The position numbers were made by a program, and so were the translations under genes. Under the pieces are notes generated by a model. The model saw only the letters and a list, made by a program, of their open reading frames with translations, was not told where the DNA came from and did not search any database. From the NCBI RefSeq assembly GCF_000182745.2, contig NC_016027.1, forward strand, positions 1,348,501-1,412,500: DNA of 64,000 nt. The letters run 5' to 3'. Origin of the DNA: Komagataeibacter medellinensis NBRC 3288. Its GTDB lineage: Bacteria > Pseudomonadota > Alphaproteobacteria > Acetobacterales > Acetobacteraceae. Shown here in pieces: positions 35,609-44,419 of the stretch. How positions within the stretch are numbered: position 1 is the first letter of the stretch; each line of letters starts with the position of its first letter.

Positions 35609-36444
35609 GGGACGGACATTTCAAGGTTGTGACGTGCGTTACGCAGCATGACGACACTGTCCAGTGTCTGCGGCAGGCCACACAGCCACAGTCGTGCGGG
35701 CAGATCCAGATGATGCGCCCCGGCAAAGGCCTGCTTCAGCGCCGGATGGTCCAGCATGGACTGGGCAAGGGACGTGCCCTTTCCCGAGCGGTCAAGGATC
35801 AGCAGGTCGGGCGGCTGCGCGATCAGCAGTTCCATGGAAAAGCGCGAAGATGCCTGATGTCCCATGAGCGTTGCGTAATTGCGAAAGCCAGCATGGGCAA
35901 GGACATCATCCGGGAGCGAACCCGCATGGGTGACAAAACCATTGGCGGCGTAGACAGCCGCCGTGGGATCGGTAGAACTCCGCGCGACCGAAAGGGAGGC
36001 CAGGCGCGTGGTAAAGGCCATGGCCAGTTGTCGTCCCCGTTCAGGGACACCGATGGCGTTGGCAACCACCATGATCTGGGCCGGGATGTCTGTCAGGGAT
36101 CTGGCGGGCGGCAATGCGATCACCTGTGCGCCCCCTTCCCGTCCCGCCTGCATCGCGACGGCCGCCGTATAGACGCCGCCCAACACGACATCGGGATGGG
36201 ATGCCACGACATTTTCCGCCGTGGGTCGCAATACCGGAACATGTTGTGCCTGCTCGCACAATACCGCGTTCCAGCAGTCCCGGGTCAGTGGCGAGATCCC
36301 CACGATCTGGCCCGGTTCAGCCAGCATAAGCAGCAATTGGTCGGTACAGAGATTGAGCGAAGCCACGCGTGGCAGCGCCAGAGCCTGCGTCAAGGGGACA
36401 CAGGCGAGAAAACCGGCCACAATCGCTGCCATCATGCCTTTCAT
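35605..36444 (-). CDS. btuF: BtuF-type periplasmic binding protein
   Basis: A 279-residue substrate-binding protein with a signal peptide (about residues 1-23). The fold has two lobes, with the strands RVASLNLCTDQLLLMLAEPG and the helical backbone typical of BtuF/FhuD proteins. The C-lobe ligand region includes PPDLLILDRSG. It captures B12 in the periplasm and hands it to BtuCD. Its ATG lies one base after the btuB stop codon. Confidence 0.85.
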   Translation of the reverse strand: MKGMMAAIVAGFLACVPLTQALALPRVASLNLCTDQLLLMLAEPGQIVGISPLTRDCWNAVLCEQAQHVPVLRPTAENVVASHPDVVLGGVYTAAVAMQAGREGGAQVIALPPARSLTDIPAQIMVVANAIGVPERGRQLAMAFTTRLASLSVARSSTDPTAAVYAANGFVTHAGSLPDDVLAHAGFRNYATLMGHQASSRFSMELLIAQPPDLLILDRSGKGTSLAQSMLDHPALKQAFAGAHHLDLPARLWLCGLPQTLDSVVMLRNARHNLEMSVP

Positions 36445-36445
36445 G

Positions 36446-38545
36446 TCAGTAATTTAACGCAAACCCGCCATAACCGGCGCGCCCCGGCTGCAGGTAGCCG
36501 ATCGGGTCCTCAAACTGGCGGTTCAGCAAGTTGTCGGCGCGGGCATAGACGGAGACATAGCGGTTGATTTTATAGTTGGCGGCCACATCAATGGTAAAAT
36601 ATCCATGCCCTTTGGCACAGGTGCTGCACGTCTCGCTGCCAATGACCGGCAGGTCACGCCATCCGCTGGTGTACAGGATATTTCCAGAAAATGTCAGGTC
36701 GCGGATAGGGGTCCATGTCGTATTGAAGTTGAACTTGTGCTGCGGACGGCGTTGCAGTTCGACGTTACTGGTTTCATCCCGGGCATGGGTCCAGGTATAG
36801 CTGAGATTGAATTCCAGATTGCTCAGCGCCTTCCAGTTCAGGAAAGCTTCCACGCCATACATCCGTGCCTTCGCAACATTGGCGTAGGAATAATTGTAGT
36901 TATATGACGAATCAATCGAAAGCGAGGACTGGATCAGGTTCCGAACCCTGTTGTCATACCATGTCGCGCCGAAGTTCAGTCGATCATGCAAAAGTTTCTG
37001 TTCCACCCCCGCGTCATAGCCGATCAACTGTTCAGCCTTCAGGTTCGGATTACCTTTTTCCGCATATCCCGCGCCTACCTGATTGGCGAATAACTGGTAC
37101 AGCGATGGGCCGTGGAATCCCGAACCGGCGCTGGCCTTGATGATCGTTCCTGTGCCCGGCACATGGATCGCAGGCGCGACACGCCATGTCACGTGGTTGC
37201 CATAACGTGAGTTGGCGTCGTAGCGGATATTGGCGGCGCCGTACAGAATATGGTTCCAGTTCCCCTGATACTGCCCGTAGCCTGCGGTCGTATCCATGCT
37301 GGCGGATGTATTGTATCCACTATCCCACATAGTGGCGGCTGTGTGGCTGGTGTTGAACGTGTCGTGAAAATGTTCGGCCCCGATCAGAAGCTGACCATAC
37401 TGTTTGAAATTGAACGTGCCGTGCCAGTCCACCTTCAGTCGGCTGGAACGGTAATAATCGGGGTCGGGATTGATCGGACTGCCGTAACTTGTTCCTGTCT
37501 CGGTCCAGCGGTTACGATTGGTCATGTAACCAAGACCAAGCACCTGATCGAACAGTCCATGGAATGACACCAGATGGGCCGTTCCACGCACAATAGCCTC
37601 GTTCTGATTGGTCTGTTCCCTCACGCCTTTATCGCCGTAAAGGTTCTCACTCTGCAGATCATACAATGAATATGAATGGTTGTTACCCTGTATCAGGCGT
37701 GCCGTCAGGCCAAGGTCAAGATTGCGGGTTACGTCATAACCCAGCCTGATATTGACGCCGCGGTTGTCATTGCGGTTGCCCTCATGGCGCTGCTGCCGGT
37801 CAGCACCATAATATCGTTCGATATAGGAGGGGATACTGTTGAACCCATCCATCCGGTAATGGGAGAACTCAACATTATAATGGAACCGCCCCTTGCTGCC
37901 GCGCGCACCAAAGGTCTGGTTGAAGGTGCCGTAACCACCGCCTTCAATCCTGACAAACGGCCTGAAGCGTCCCTGTCCCTGCGCCGTGGTAATATCAATG
38001 ACCCCTGCCATGGCGTCCGCACCATACAGACCGCTTTGCGGGCCCCGCAGAATTTCGATCCGTCCCATGCCATCGGTTACGAACTGACCGGCATCAAACA
38101 TGCCACTTGTTGAACTGCCGTCGTTGATGTCCATGCCATCCAGGCGGACTTTCACTTCGTTCGAATTGTTGCCGCGCATGAAGATGGATGAAGTGCCTCC
38201 CGGGCCGCCGGTCTGCACCACGTTCAGGCCAGGCTGACGTATCAGGATATCCGTGAGGCTGCGCCGCTGCTGGGTCTGGATCTGCTTTTCGGTGATGATG
38301 GTCATGCTGGTGCCGATATCATCAGTGGAAGTTGGCCGACGTGCTGCACTGACGCTGATCAGTTCGGGCAGGCCAGTCTCTCCCAGAGAAACAACGGCTT
38401 TCGATTTTTTATTCTCGACGACGTACTGGTTGGCGGACGGTTTTTGCGGCTTATGCTGTTTGACTGAATCATCAGCACGCGCCACTGCAGTTCCCATGGT
38501 CATCAACGTGGTGGAAGCAATCAGCAGATTACGGAATAGGATCAT
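36446..38545 (-). CDS. btuB: BtuB-type TonB-dependent vitamin B12 receptor
   Basis: A 699-residue outer-membrane receptor. A signal peptide (residues 1-24) is followed by a region that contains a likely TonB box (KAVVSLGETGLPELISVSAA). The plug follows (QRRSLTDILIRQPGLNVVQT, IFMRGNNSNEVKVRLDGMDI, ILRGPQSGLYGADAMAGVID), then a beta barrel ending in GYGGFALNY. The plug motifs match the BtuB/CirA group. First gene of the btuBFCD operon and directly preceded by cobalamin riboswitch E, which strongly supports B12 as the ligand. Confidence 0.93.
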   Translation of the reverse strand: MILFRNLLIASTTLMTMGTAVARADDSVKQHKPQKPSANQYVVENKKSKAVVSLGETGLPELISVSAARRPTSTDDIGTSMTIITEKQIQTQQRRSLTDILIRQPGLNVVQTGGPGGTSSIFMRGNNSNEVKVRLDGMDINDGSSTSGMFDAGQFVTDGMGRIEILRGPQSGLYGADAMAGVIDITTAQGQGRFRPFVRIEGGGYGTFNQTFGARGSKGRFHYNVEFSHYRMDGFNSIPSYIERYYGADRQQRHEGNRNDNRGVNIRLGYDVTRNLDLGLTARLIQGNNHSYSLYDLQSENLYGDKGVREQTNQNEAIVRGTAHLVSFHGLFDQVLGLGYMTNRNRWTETGTSYGSPINPDPDYYRSSRLKVDWHGTFNFKQYGQLLIGAEHFHDTFNTSHTAATMWDSGYNTSASMDTTAGYGQYQGNWNHILYGAANIRYDANSRYGNHVTWRVAPAIHVPGTGTIIKASAGSGFHGPSLYQLFANQVGAGYAEKGNPNLKAEQLIGYDAGVEQKLLHDRLNFGATWYDNRVRNLIQSSLSIDSSYNYNYSYANVAKARMYGVEAFLNWKALSNLEFNLSYTWTHARDETSNVELQRRPQHKFNFNTTWTPIRDLTFSGNILYTSGWRDLPVIGSETCSTCAKGHGYFTIDVAANYKINRYVSVYARADNLLNRQFEDPIGYLQPGRAGYGGFALNY

Positions 38546-38677
38546 CTGGTTCAGATCTCGCGGTCACATCATCGTTGCCACGAGAGCGCGCTGCCACAGC
38601 GCTTCCAATCCGCAGGGAAGCCCGTAACACCACACCGTCAGGACACCCCGCCCGACAGTTCCCGGTCGCAACCATCA

Positions 38678-38870
38678 TAACGGCAGGTCTCCTGGCTCAC
38701 GGCGTGACATCCTGCTTAACCTTCCCGGAAAACCGTGGTTTCCAGTGGCCCGGATCAAGACATCCGGTATTGCAAGGACAGACCGTTTACAGTTGCGGGG
38801 GCAGCCTGAGCCTTGGATCGTGATCCGCACTCTGTTCCCTTTTCATCCCCCCGAAAGGGGACACCGTCGG
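38678..38870 (-). promoter_or_regulatory. Cobalamin riboswitch E (btu operon)
   Basis: On the minus strand: CCCCTTTCGGGGGGATGAAA, AGGGAACAGAG, the B12 box GGCTGCCCCCGCAACTGTAA (38787-38806) and GTGAGCCAGGAGACCTGCC (38682-38700). The btuB start codon follows about 130 bases downstream. Confidence 0.93.
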
Positions 38871-38980
38871 AACGGTTCTGATCGGATGGGGCGTTCTTGT
38901 CAACCCGCATTCAATCTTTCAGTATCCTATCAGGATTGCCGTTATTTTCAGCCAGATTGATGAATCACAGGATATTTCCG

Positions 38981-39952
38981 ATGAAACATATTACGCCTGC
39001 CATGCTGACTTCGCTAGCGCTGGATCTCCGCAACGGCTGGAGCATTGGTACGTTTGGTGCGATTGGCGAATTCCATCATGTCCCGGGAGACAAGGTCTGC
39101 GTTACCCCCTGTTTCGACGGGCTGGAGATCGTCACCCAACGCGGCGCCATACGCTTGTGTCCCAACGGTCCCCTGCATGCCATTGCGTGGGATTCCCTTG
39201 TTGGAAAAGGCAGACGCTGGCGGCACAGCATGGCGTTCTGCGGCCCGTTACAACTGACCGGAAGACATACCCTGATGGTTCTGGGAAAGGATGTGGAAGC
39301 CATCCGGCCAGAAGATCGTGATGCATGGCTGATTGATCTGGGAATAGGCGTGGGCCAGGTCCGGATGTGCGTACGGACAGAAAATGCCCGCCTGGTCGAA
39401 GCTCTTGCTGTTCACACGGATGACCCATTGGCCGTCATTACAGAAGCATTTGCGCTTCTGATGGAAGCCCAGCCCCACAGGGTCATGCTTTCACCAGCTG
39501 GCAGGCTGGAGGTTTACCAGCCCATTCCCAAACCTGATGAAGATTCTCCGCTCGGTGCCCATACCCACCTGTTACCAAAACTGGTAAAACTGAGGCGGTC
39601 CTGTTCGGCCCTTGATCCTGTTCCGGAAGGCTGGCAGCCCTTCCTCACGCTTCATCCGGCGGCGCCATTCAGACCGTCCGATAATGATTCCTATGATTAT
39701 GACCGTCTGGCCGATCTGTCCTTTCTGCCGCTGCTTGAGGAATTCGGCAAGCAGGAAGACCTGCAGGTCTCAGGCGCATTCCGGGCTCATGTTCGTCAAC
39801 ATGGAACACCGGAAAATATGAAAATACCGGACACGAGACGTGGTCGTGCGCGCATGCATATCGAACTGCTCCGTATGGCAGCCCAGGGTCACAAGGGCAT
39901 GGAGCAGTTTATGCCTGTCGATACGCTCAAGAGCGCTACGGATTGCGGGTGA
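38981..39952 (+). CDS. Unknown protein paired with cobQ
   Basis: A 323-residue cytoplasmic protein that I do not recognise. It begins HITPAMLTSLALDLRNGWSI and has mixed alpha/beta character without obvious catalytic motifs. Segments such as FHHVPGDKVCVTPCFDGLEI and GRARMHIELLRMAAQGHKGM stand out. The ATG at 38981 has CAGGA ten bases upstream; an ATG at 38960 is possible. Its stop lies four bases before the cobQ start, which implies co-translation and a link to cobalamin synthesis or amidation. It is divergent from the btu operon and has no riboswitch of its own. Confidence 0.7.
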   Translation: MKHITPAMLTSLALDLRNGWSIGTFGAIGEFHHVPGDKVCVTPCFDGLEIVTQRGAIRLCPNGPLHAIAWDSLVGKGRRWRHSMAFCGPLQLTGRHTLMVLGKDVEAIRPEDRDAWLIDLGIGVGQVRMCVRTENARLVEALAVHTDDPLAVITEAFALLMEAQPHRVMLSPAGRLEVYQPIPKPDEDSPLGAHTHLLPKLVKLRRSCSALDPVPEGWQPFLTLHPAAPFRPSDNDSYDYDRLADLSFLPLLEEFGKQEDLQVSGAFRAHVRQHGTPENMKIPDTRRGRARMHIELLRMAAQGHKGMEQFMPVDTLKSATDCG

Positions 39953-39956
39953 CTTC

Positions 39957-41411
39957 ATGCCAGCGATCATGTTGCAAGGTACGGGATCCGATGTAGGCAA
40001 GTCCGTGTTGACAGCTGGTTTATGCCGGGTTTTTGCCAATCGGGGCCTGACAGTCCGGCCCTTCAAGCCCCAGAACATGTCAAACAATGCTGCCGTAACG
40101 ATAGATGGTGGCGAAATCGGCCGGGCGCAGGCATTTCAGGCGTACGCCTGTCGTGTTGCCCCCTCCACCCTTATGAATCCGGTTCTTCTGAAACCGGAAA
40201 GCGATCATACCGCGCAGGTTATCGTGCGTGGACAGGCACAAGGGCACCTGCATGCTTCCAATTTTATCAGCGGTCGGGCTGCATTCCTGCCCGAGGTTCT
40301 GACCGCTTTCGAAACATTATGTGGCCAATCCGATCTGGTGATTGTCGAAGGCGCAGGTAGCCCCGCGGAAATCAACCTACGTCAGGGCGACATCGCCAAT
40401 ATGGGTTTTGCCAGAGCCGCGAATGTTCCGGTCATCATGATAGGCGATATAGACCGGGGCGGCGTTATCGCATCACTCGTTGGCACCCATGCCATTCTTG
40501 AGCCGGCTGACCGGGAGTTGATCAAGGGTTTTATTATAAATCGCCTTCGGGGAGACGCCAGCATTTTCCAGTCTGGATATGATTTCATAGAAAGGTTTAC
40601 CGGCTGGAAGGGGCTGGGCGTTCTTCCCTGGATAGACAGTATACGTGACCTGCCATCTGAAGACAGTATTCCCGATGATGTCGGCTGTTCTTCGACATCA
40701 CGGATCGAGATCGCCGTCCCCCTTATGCCGCGCATCGCCAATTTCGATGATCTTGACGCGCTGGAAGGCGAAACACATGTGAAGATTATACGGGTCAGGC
40801 CAGGGCACCCCCTTCCTGCGTCTGCTCATGTCGTGTTCCTTCCAGGTAGCAAGGCGACAATAGCGGACCTGCGGTTTTTCAGGCAGCAGGGATGGGATAT
40901 TGATCTCGCAGGGCACGTCAGGCGGGGTGGATATGTGTTCGGTCTCTGCGGTGGTTATCAGATGCTAGGACAAACCATAGATGATCCCGATGGTGTAGAG
41001 GGAAGCCCGACGACGGTACCGGGACTTGGACTTCTGGAAGTTAATACCGTCCTGACCCATGATAAGAAGATCAATCAGACATCGGGGATAACCCTTTCCG
41101 ATAACACGCGATTCAGTGGTTACGAAATTCATTGTGGAGAGACAGCAAGCTCCCATAGCCGGGTTATTCCCCTGATCAAACGCGACGATGGGCGGCGCGA
41201 TGGTGCGATAAGCCCAGACGGTCGTATTGCAGGTTGCTACGTACACCGTCTGTTTGACATGACTGGTCAGCGCGCCGCATGGCTGGACAGATGGGGCACA
41301 CACTCGGACGGACTGGATTATACAGCACGCGTAGAACACGCCCTTGAAACCGTCGCGGCCACCATGGAAAGCAGGCTGGATATTGAGGGGCTACTGGCTG
41401 TTGCCAGATGA
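39957..41411 (+). CDS. cobQ: Cobyric acid synthase CobQ/CbiP
   Basis: A 484-residue glutamine-dependent amidotransferase that amidates four carboxylates (b, d, e, g) of adenosylcobyrinic acid a,c-diamide. The N-terminal P-loop-like domain starts MLQGTGSDVGKSVLTAGLCR and contains PFKPQNMSNNA and IVEGAGSPAEINLRQGDIAN. The C-terminal triad glutaminase has the nucleophile Cys in GYVFGLCGGYQMLG and His in IAGCYVHRLFD. Length is normal. The ATG at 39957 is chosen because it starts the conserved domain and directly follows the upstream gene. Confidence 0.95.
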   Translation: MPAIMLQGTGSDVGKSVLTAGLCRVFANRGLTVRPFKPQNMSNNAAVTIDGGEIGRAQAFQAYACRVAPSTLMNPVLLKPESDHTAQVIVRGQAQGHLHASNFISGRAAFLPEVLTAFETLCGQSDLVIVEGAGSPAEINLRQGDIANMGFARAANVPVIMIGDIDRGGVIASLVGTHAILEPADRELIKGFIINRLRGDASIFQSGYDFIERFTGWKGLGVLPWIDSIRDLPSEDSIPDDVGCSSTSRIEIAVPLMPRIANFDDLDALEGETHVKIIRVRPGHPLPASAHVVFLPGSKATIADLRFFRQQGWDIDLAGHVRRGGYVFGLCGGYQMLGQTIDDPDGVEGSPTTVPGLGLLEVNTVLTHDKKINQTSGITLSDNTRFSGYEIHCGETASSHSRVIPLIKRDDGRRDGAISPDGRIAGCYVHRLFDMTGQRAAWLDRWGTHSDGLDYTARVEHALETVAATMESRLDIEGLLAVAR

Positions 41412-41582
41412 CCTTCTTTCGATCTCTGTATCCTGTTGCGTCAGGGCATTCAGACAGGCAGGACAGAGACATCCTGCCTGGTCATCCGTTGGAACCGGCA
41501 GGCCACGGGGTTTTTCCATGCACCAGCACGCACCTTCAGGCTGACACGAAAATTCAGCGCCACATTTTTTACACTCTATCAT
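41391..41582 (-). CDS. Small cysteine-rich CWC-type protein
   Basis: A 63-residue protein with the pattern ECKKCGAEFSC, ACWC, CLCPACL, matching the cysteine-rich CWC family of small putative metal-binding proteins. The gene is antisense to the last 21 bases of cobQ. Family members are often found near or fused to other genes, and the role is unknown. Coding status rests on the conserved cysteine pattern. Confidence 0.65.
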   Translation of the reverse strand: MIECKKCGAEFSCQPEGACWCMEKPRGLPVPTDDQAGCLCPACLNALTQQDTEIERRSSGNSQ

Positions 41583-41697
41583 TCCTTGCCCGCCTGTCTG
41601 CTGTTGTCACGACCGAATCAAACGCTCAGCCCTGCTGGATGGCATTCCGTCGGGCTATATCTTACGATGGAAGGCATGCCAATATGTCAGATTATTT

Positions 41698-42174
41698 TCA
41701 GTTTCCTGCACAAATACCGAATAAGGAATAGCATTGAGAATGCATATCCTGAACCAGAAAACCAGCTCTGTATGTATGTCGTTCAAAATTGATAATAAAT
41801 ACTGCCCGGTAGCCTGATATATTGTTCTGGACTTCATGGGGATATGTATCATCAAACAGGATACATCTTCCATGCTACCAGCATAATATTTGATCGTCCA
41901 TCCGTATCCAGCAATCCTTGTCGTCCTGCCGCACCTGCAAGACTAAATGACAGGTTAACAGCATCTTGGTCACTCCATTATGCAGCGGAATACGCGCACC
42001 GGGATCAAGGAAAGAAATCAAGGCCGAGTTCAGCCTGAAAACTGCCGCAGCAAACTGTGCTGTCCATGGCATCCGCCGACAGTTCTGCGGAATGCAGTTT
42101 TCATAGCCACAAAAGAGAAACAACTTCCATTTTGTATCGAGTGCATACGCGCATGGTCTAGCGAAATATCGCAC
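41698..42174 (-). pseudogene. Aspartyl/asparaginyl beta-hydroxylase-like gene with in-frame stop
   Basis: WKLFLFCGYENCIPQNCRRM and ALISFLDPGARIPLHNGVTK, followed by LLTCHLVLQV, match the Fe(II)/2-oxoglutarate AspH/LpxO fold, with the first histidine in IPLHNG. An in-frame TAG at 41875-41877 interrupts the gene. Downstream, in the same frame, GRCILFDDTYPHEVQNN continues the family pattern with the second histidine, ending at a TGA at 41698. The N-terminus is not clear. Either a nonsense mutation or a suppressed stop. Confidence 0.65.
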
Positions 42175-42252
42175 AGAGCCGGAAAACTGTTATCTCCGTG
42201 CATCGCAAGCATCCTGAATGCTTCTATAATCTAGAACGCCAGTTGCTCCATG

Positions 42253-42979
42253 TCAGCATGTACCACGCCATATCTCTGCGAGCGATTTGGCGTCGTCTTC
42301 AGAGGAAAGATAAATGTTCTGGTCAACCAGGGTCGTATCGACCGTTGGCCGCCAGTTCCTTGTCATACCTGGCAGAACCGATAACGGTGCAGAAGCCACG
42401 ATACGGTAATGACTGGAAACCTGTTGCTCGCTGATACTCTTATCAAGATAGGTTGCCAAGCCTACTGCCTTACCGCGCCCGAAGCGTTGCACATGATCCA
42501 TCAGGAGCAAAATCGACGCATTGATTTCACACAAAAATGTTTCATGACACCAGTTTGTACCATCGTGATGCGTCATGAAGAGAATGATCGCTTCGTCTAC
42601 ATCCTCGGCATTTCCTGATTACAGGCATATCCAGCCTTCCTTTTTCCTGCATCCCCCCTTCCGCACGCAGCGGCATTTCTTCCAGAAGCATATTCGGTGA
42701 GTAGCAACGGCCACTGCGTGCAAACTTGATCCCATGCAACAGGCATCTGATAAAAGTTCCGCTGACCATGCCACGACTGAGTGGCACCTGACGATGCTTA
42801 CACCGGTCATCAAGTGCGAACACCAGTCCTGCCTCTGGACGGACAACGACCACGGACCATCTGTCACAATAAACCCCGATTGCTTTTTAATGTTTCAGAT
42901 CCACACTACGCAAAACGGAATATCATTGTGCATGTTGATCAGGATAAAAAGGTTGAAGCAGAGTATCTGTCACGCTCAT
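42253..42979 (-). pseudogene. Decayed Rieske oxygenase (second copy)
   Basis: The part KAIGVYCDRWSVVVVRPEAG (42820-42889) and LVFALDDRCKHRQVPLSRGM with RCLLHGIKFARSGRCYSPN keeps both Rieske metal motifs. It aligns closely with the intact protein at 31323-32414 (KAIGV, VVVRP, FALDD). The N-terminus is out of frame or stopped near 42905, and the match is lost after about 42640. The remaining stretch to 42253 (CEINASILLLMDHVQRFG, TLVDQNIYLSSEDDAKSLAE) may be degraded catalytic domain, but that is uncertain. It lies 21 bases behind the second MetE-N-like gene, the same order as copy 1. Confidence 0.6.
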
Positions 42980-43000
42980 GACACTTCCTCCAAATCCTTA

Positions 43001-43906
43001 TTAATGGACGAACGCCGTCGCCGCGCAGGCACGTTGAACCTTCGTCAGGTCTGCAAGTATATTGCGCACTTCAGATGGTAAGTGTCTGTCCTCCTTGTTG
43101 GCAAAATGCATTATCGTAGACGGTGTAATAATCACGCGCCGTCGGGGATATTCTGATCGAATCTTATCTATCCATCGCATCGCGCTATAGATATCCGTTG
43201 GAATCCGGTTCAGGCCATCTACGATTCCCAGAAGAAGATCACAACGCGGATTAAGAACAGAAAGGATTAGTGGAAGCTCTGCTCCACCGCGCACCATGTC
43301 GATATGCATGCCATTCATCGGCAGTGACATGACGTGTGACAGGTTACGCCAGAAGCCGCCACTGCCTCCGACGAAGATGAGCGATAATGCGTGCCCGGAG
43401 GCCACCTTAGCCATGCTCTGCCATGCAAGTTCCATTGCCGTCTGGCGTTCCTGTGGCATTGGACCGACCGTTGTGACTGGTTCTGCAATCTGCACCCGGA
43501 AACAGCCTGCCATGGCAAGTTCATGCAGTATCCCGGCGTATACCGGAAGCAGTTTCGGTAATGACAGGACAGGGTCCGTTCCATCACGTCTGTCACACGC
43601 GGCAAGAAAGCTCACCGGCCCAAGAAGGATTGGTACAGGCGCAATTCCACGTTGCCATGCAGCAACAAATGCATCACGAACAGGATTGCAACACAGGCGG
43701 AAGACCGTCTGATCCGTCACTTCGGGCGTGCACTTCCTATCTGGAGGAGGCCAGCCCATGCCCACCATCCGTGCTGTCTGCCATACGCGATGCCGTTCGT
43801 CCGGGCAGGAATTGGAAGCTACATGCGAGACGCCTGTGCGCCGCTGCAATGCGATCAGTTCCGGGGTATCAAAACCCGAGAGACCAAGCGTCCCAGTCAG
43901 TAGCAT
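43001..43906 (-). CDS. Stand-alone MetE N-terminal-domain-like protein, copy 2
   Basis: A 301-residue relative of the protein at 32422-33504. Shared stretches are LLTGTLGLSG, VWQTARMVGM (versus IVQTARMFGV), RDAFVAAWQRGIAPVPILLG, PVSFLAACDR, GMHIDMVRGGAELPLILSVL and LLLGIVDGLN. It is about 30 residues shorter at the N-terminus and also shorter at the C-terminus. IDEP has become VQIAEPV, so that acidic residue is lost. No zinc site. It follows cobalamin riboswitch F and precedes a decayed Rieske gene. It may itself be under weak constraint now that its partner is broken. Confidence 0.72.
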   Translation of the reverse strand: MLLTGTLGLSGFDTPELIALQRRTGVSHVASNSCPDERHRVWQTARMVGMGWPPPDRKCTPEVTDQTVFRLCCNPVRDAFVAAWQRGIAPVPILLGPVSFLAACDRRDGTDPVLSLPKLLPVYAGILHELAMAGCFRVQIAEPVTTVGPMPQERQTAMELAWQSMAKVASGHALSLIFVGGSGGFWRNLSHVMSLPMNGMHIDMVRGGAELPLILSVLNPRCDLLLGIVDGLNRIPTDIYSAMRWIDKIRSEYPRRRVIITPSTIMHFANKEDRHLPSEVRNILADLTKVQRACAATAFVH

Positions 43907-44047
43907 GAGGATTTACCGCAGATCTGCGTATCATGAAACAAGTTTGTAATGGTGAGAGTGGCGCGCCTGTCCGTGACAGGCAGGCCCGTGCAGTGGTGCA
44001 AAACTCTGCTCCTACCCCCGGTTCATCCCGCCCGGCGGCCGTGACAT

Positions 44048-44260
44048 CGACAATGGCAGGTCTCCTGGCTCGCGGATTATCGCAGATCGTTTCTACCTTC
44101 CCGTTGCTAATACAACAGTGGCCCATTCCCCACAGAAAATGGACGACACGATCCCATACCGCTTACAGTTGCGGGAGCAGCCACCGACTGGCTTCCGGGA
44201 CAAACCCTGCCGAAGCGGAACGGTGTTCCCTTTTCATCCGTTTGCACGGAACCACTGACT
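44048..44260 (-). promoter_or_regulatory. Cobalamin riboswitch F
   Basis: On the minus strand: TTCCGTGCAAACGGATGAAA, AGGGAACACCG, the B12 box GCTGCTCCCGCAACTGTAAG (44162-44181) and GCGAGCCAGGAGACCTGCC (44054-44072). The MetE-N-like copy 2 start codon lies about 140 bases downstream. Confidence 0.92.
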
Positions 44261-44419
44261 ATGTAGAAGGCGAATATGCCATTCCCTTCCATTTTTTAGC
44301 AATGTTTTCCTTTCAATGCTGACCAGACAAATGAATACACTCAATGTCTGAACATGTTTGTACGTTCTGTATGATTCCACTATAATATAAATTAATACTC
44401 TCTATATATGTATTTCTGT

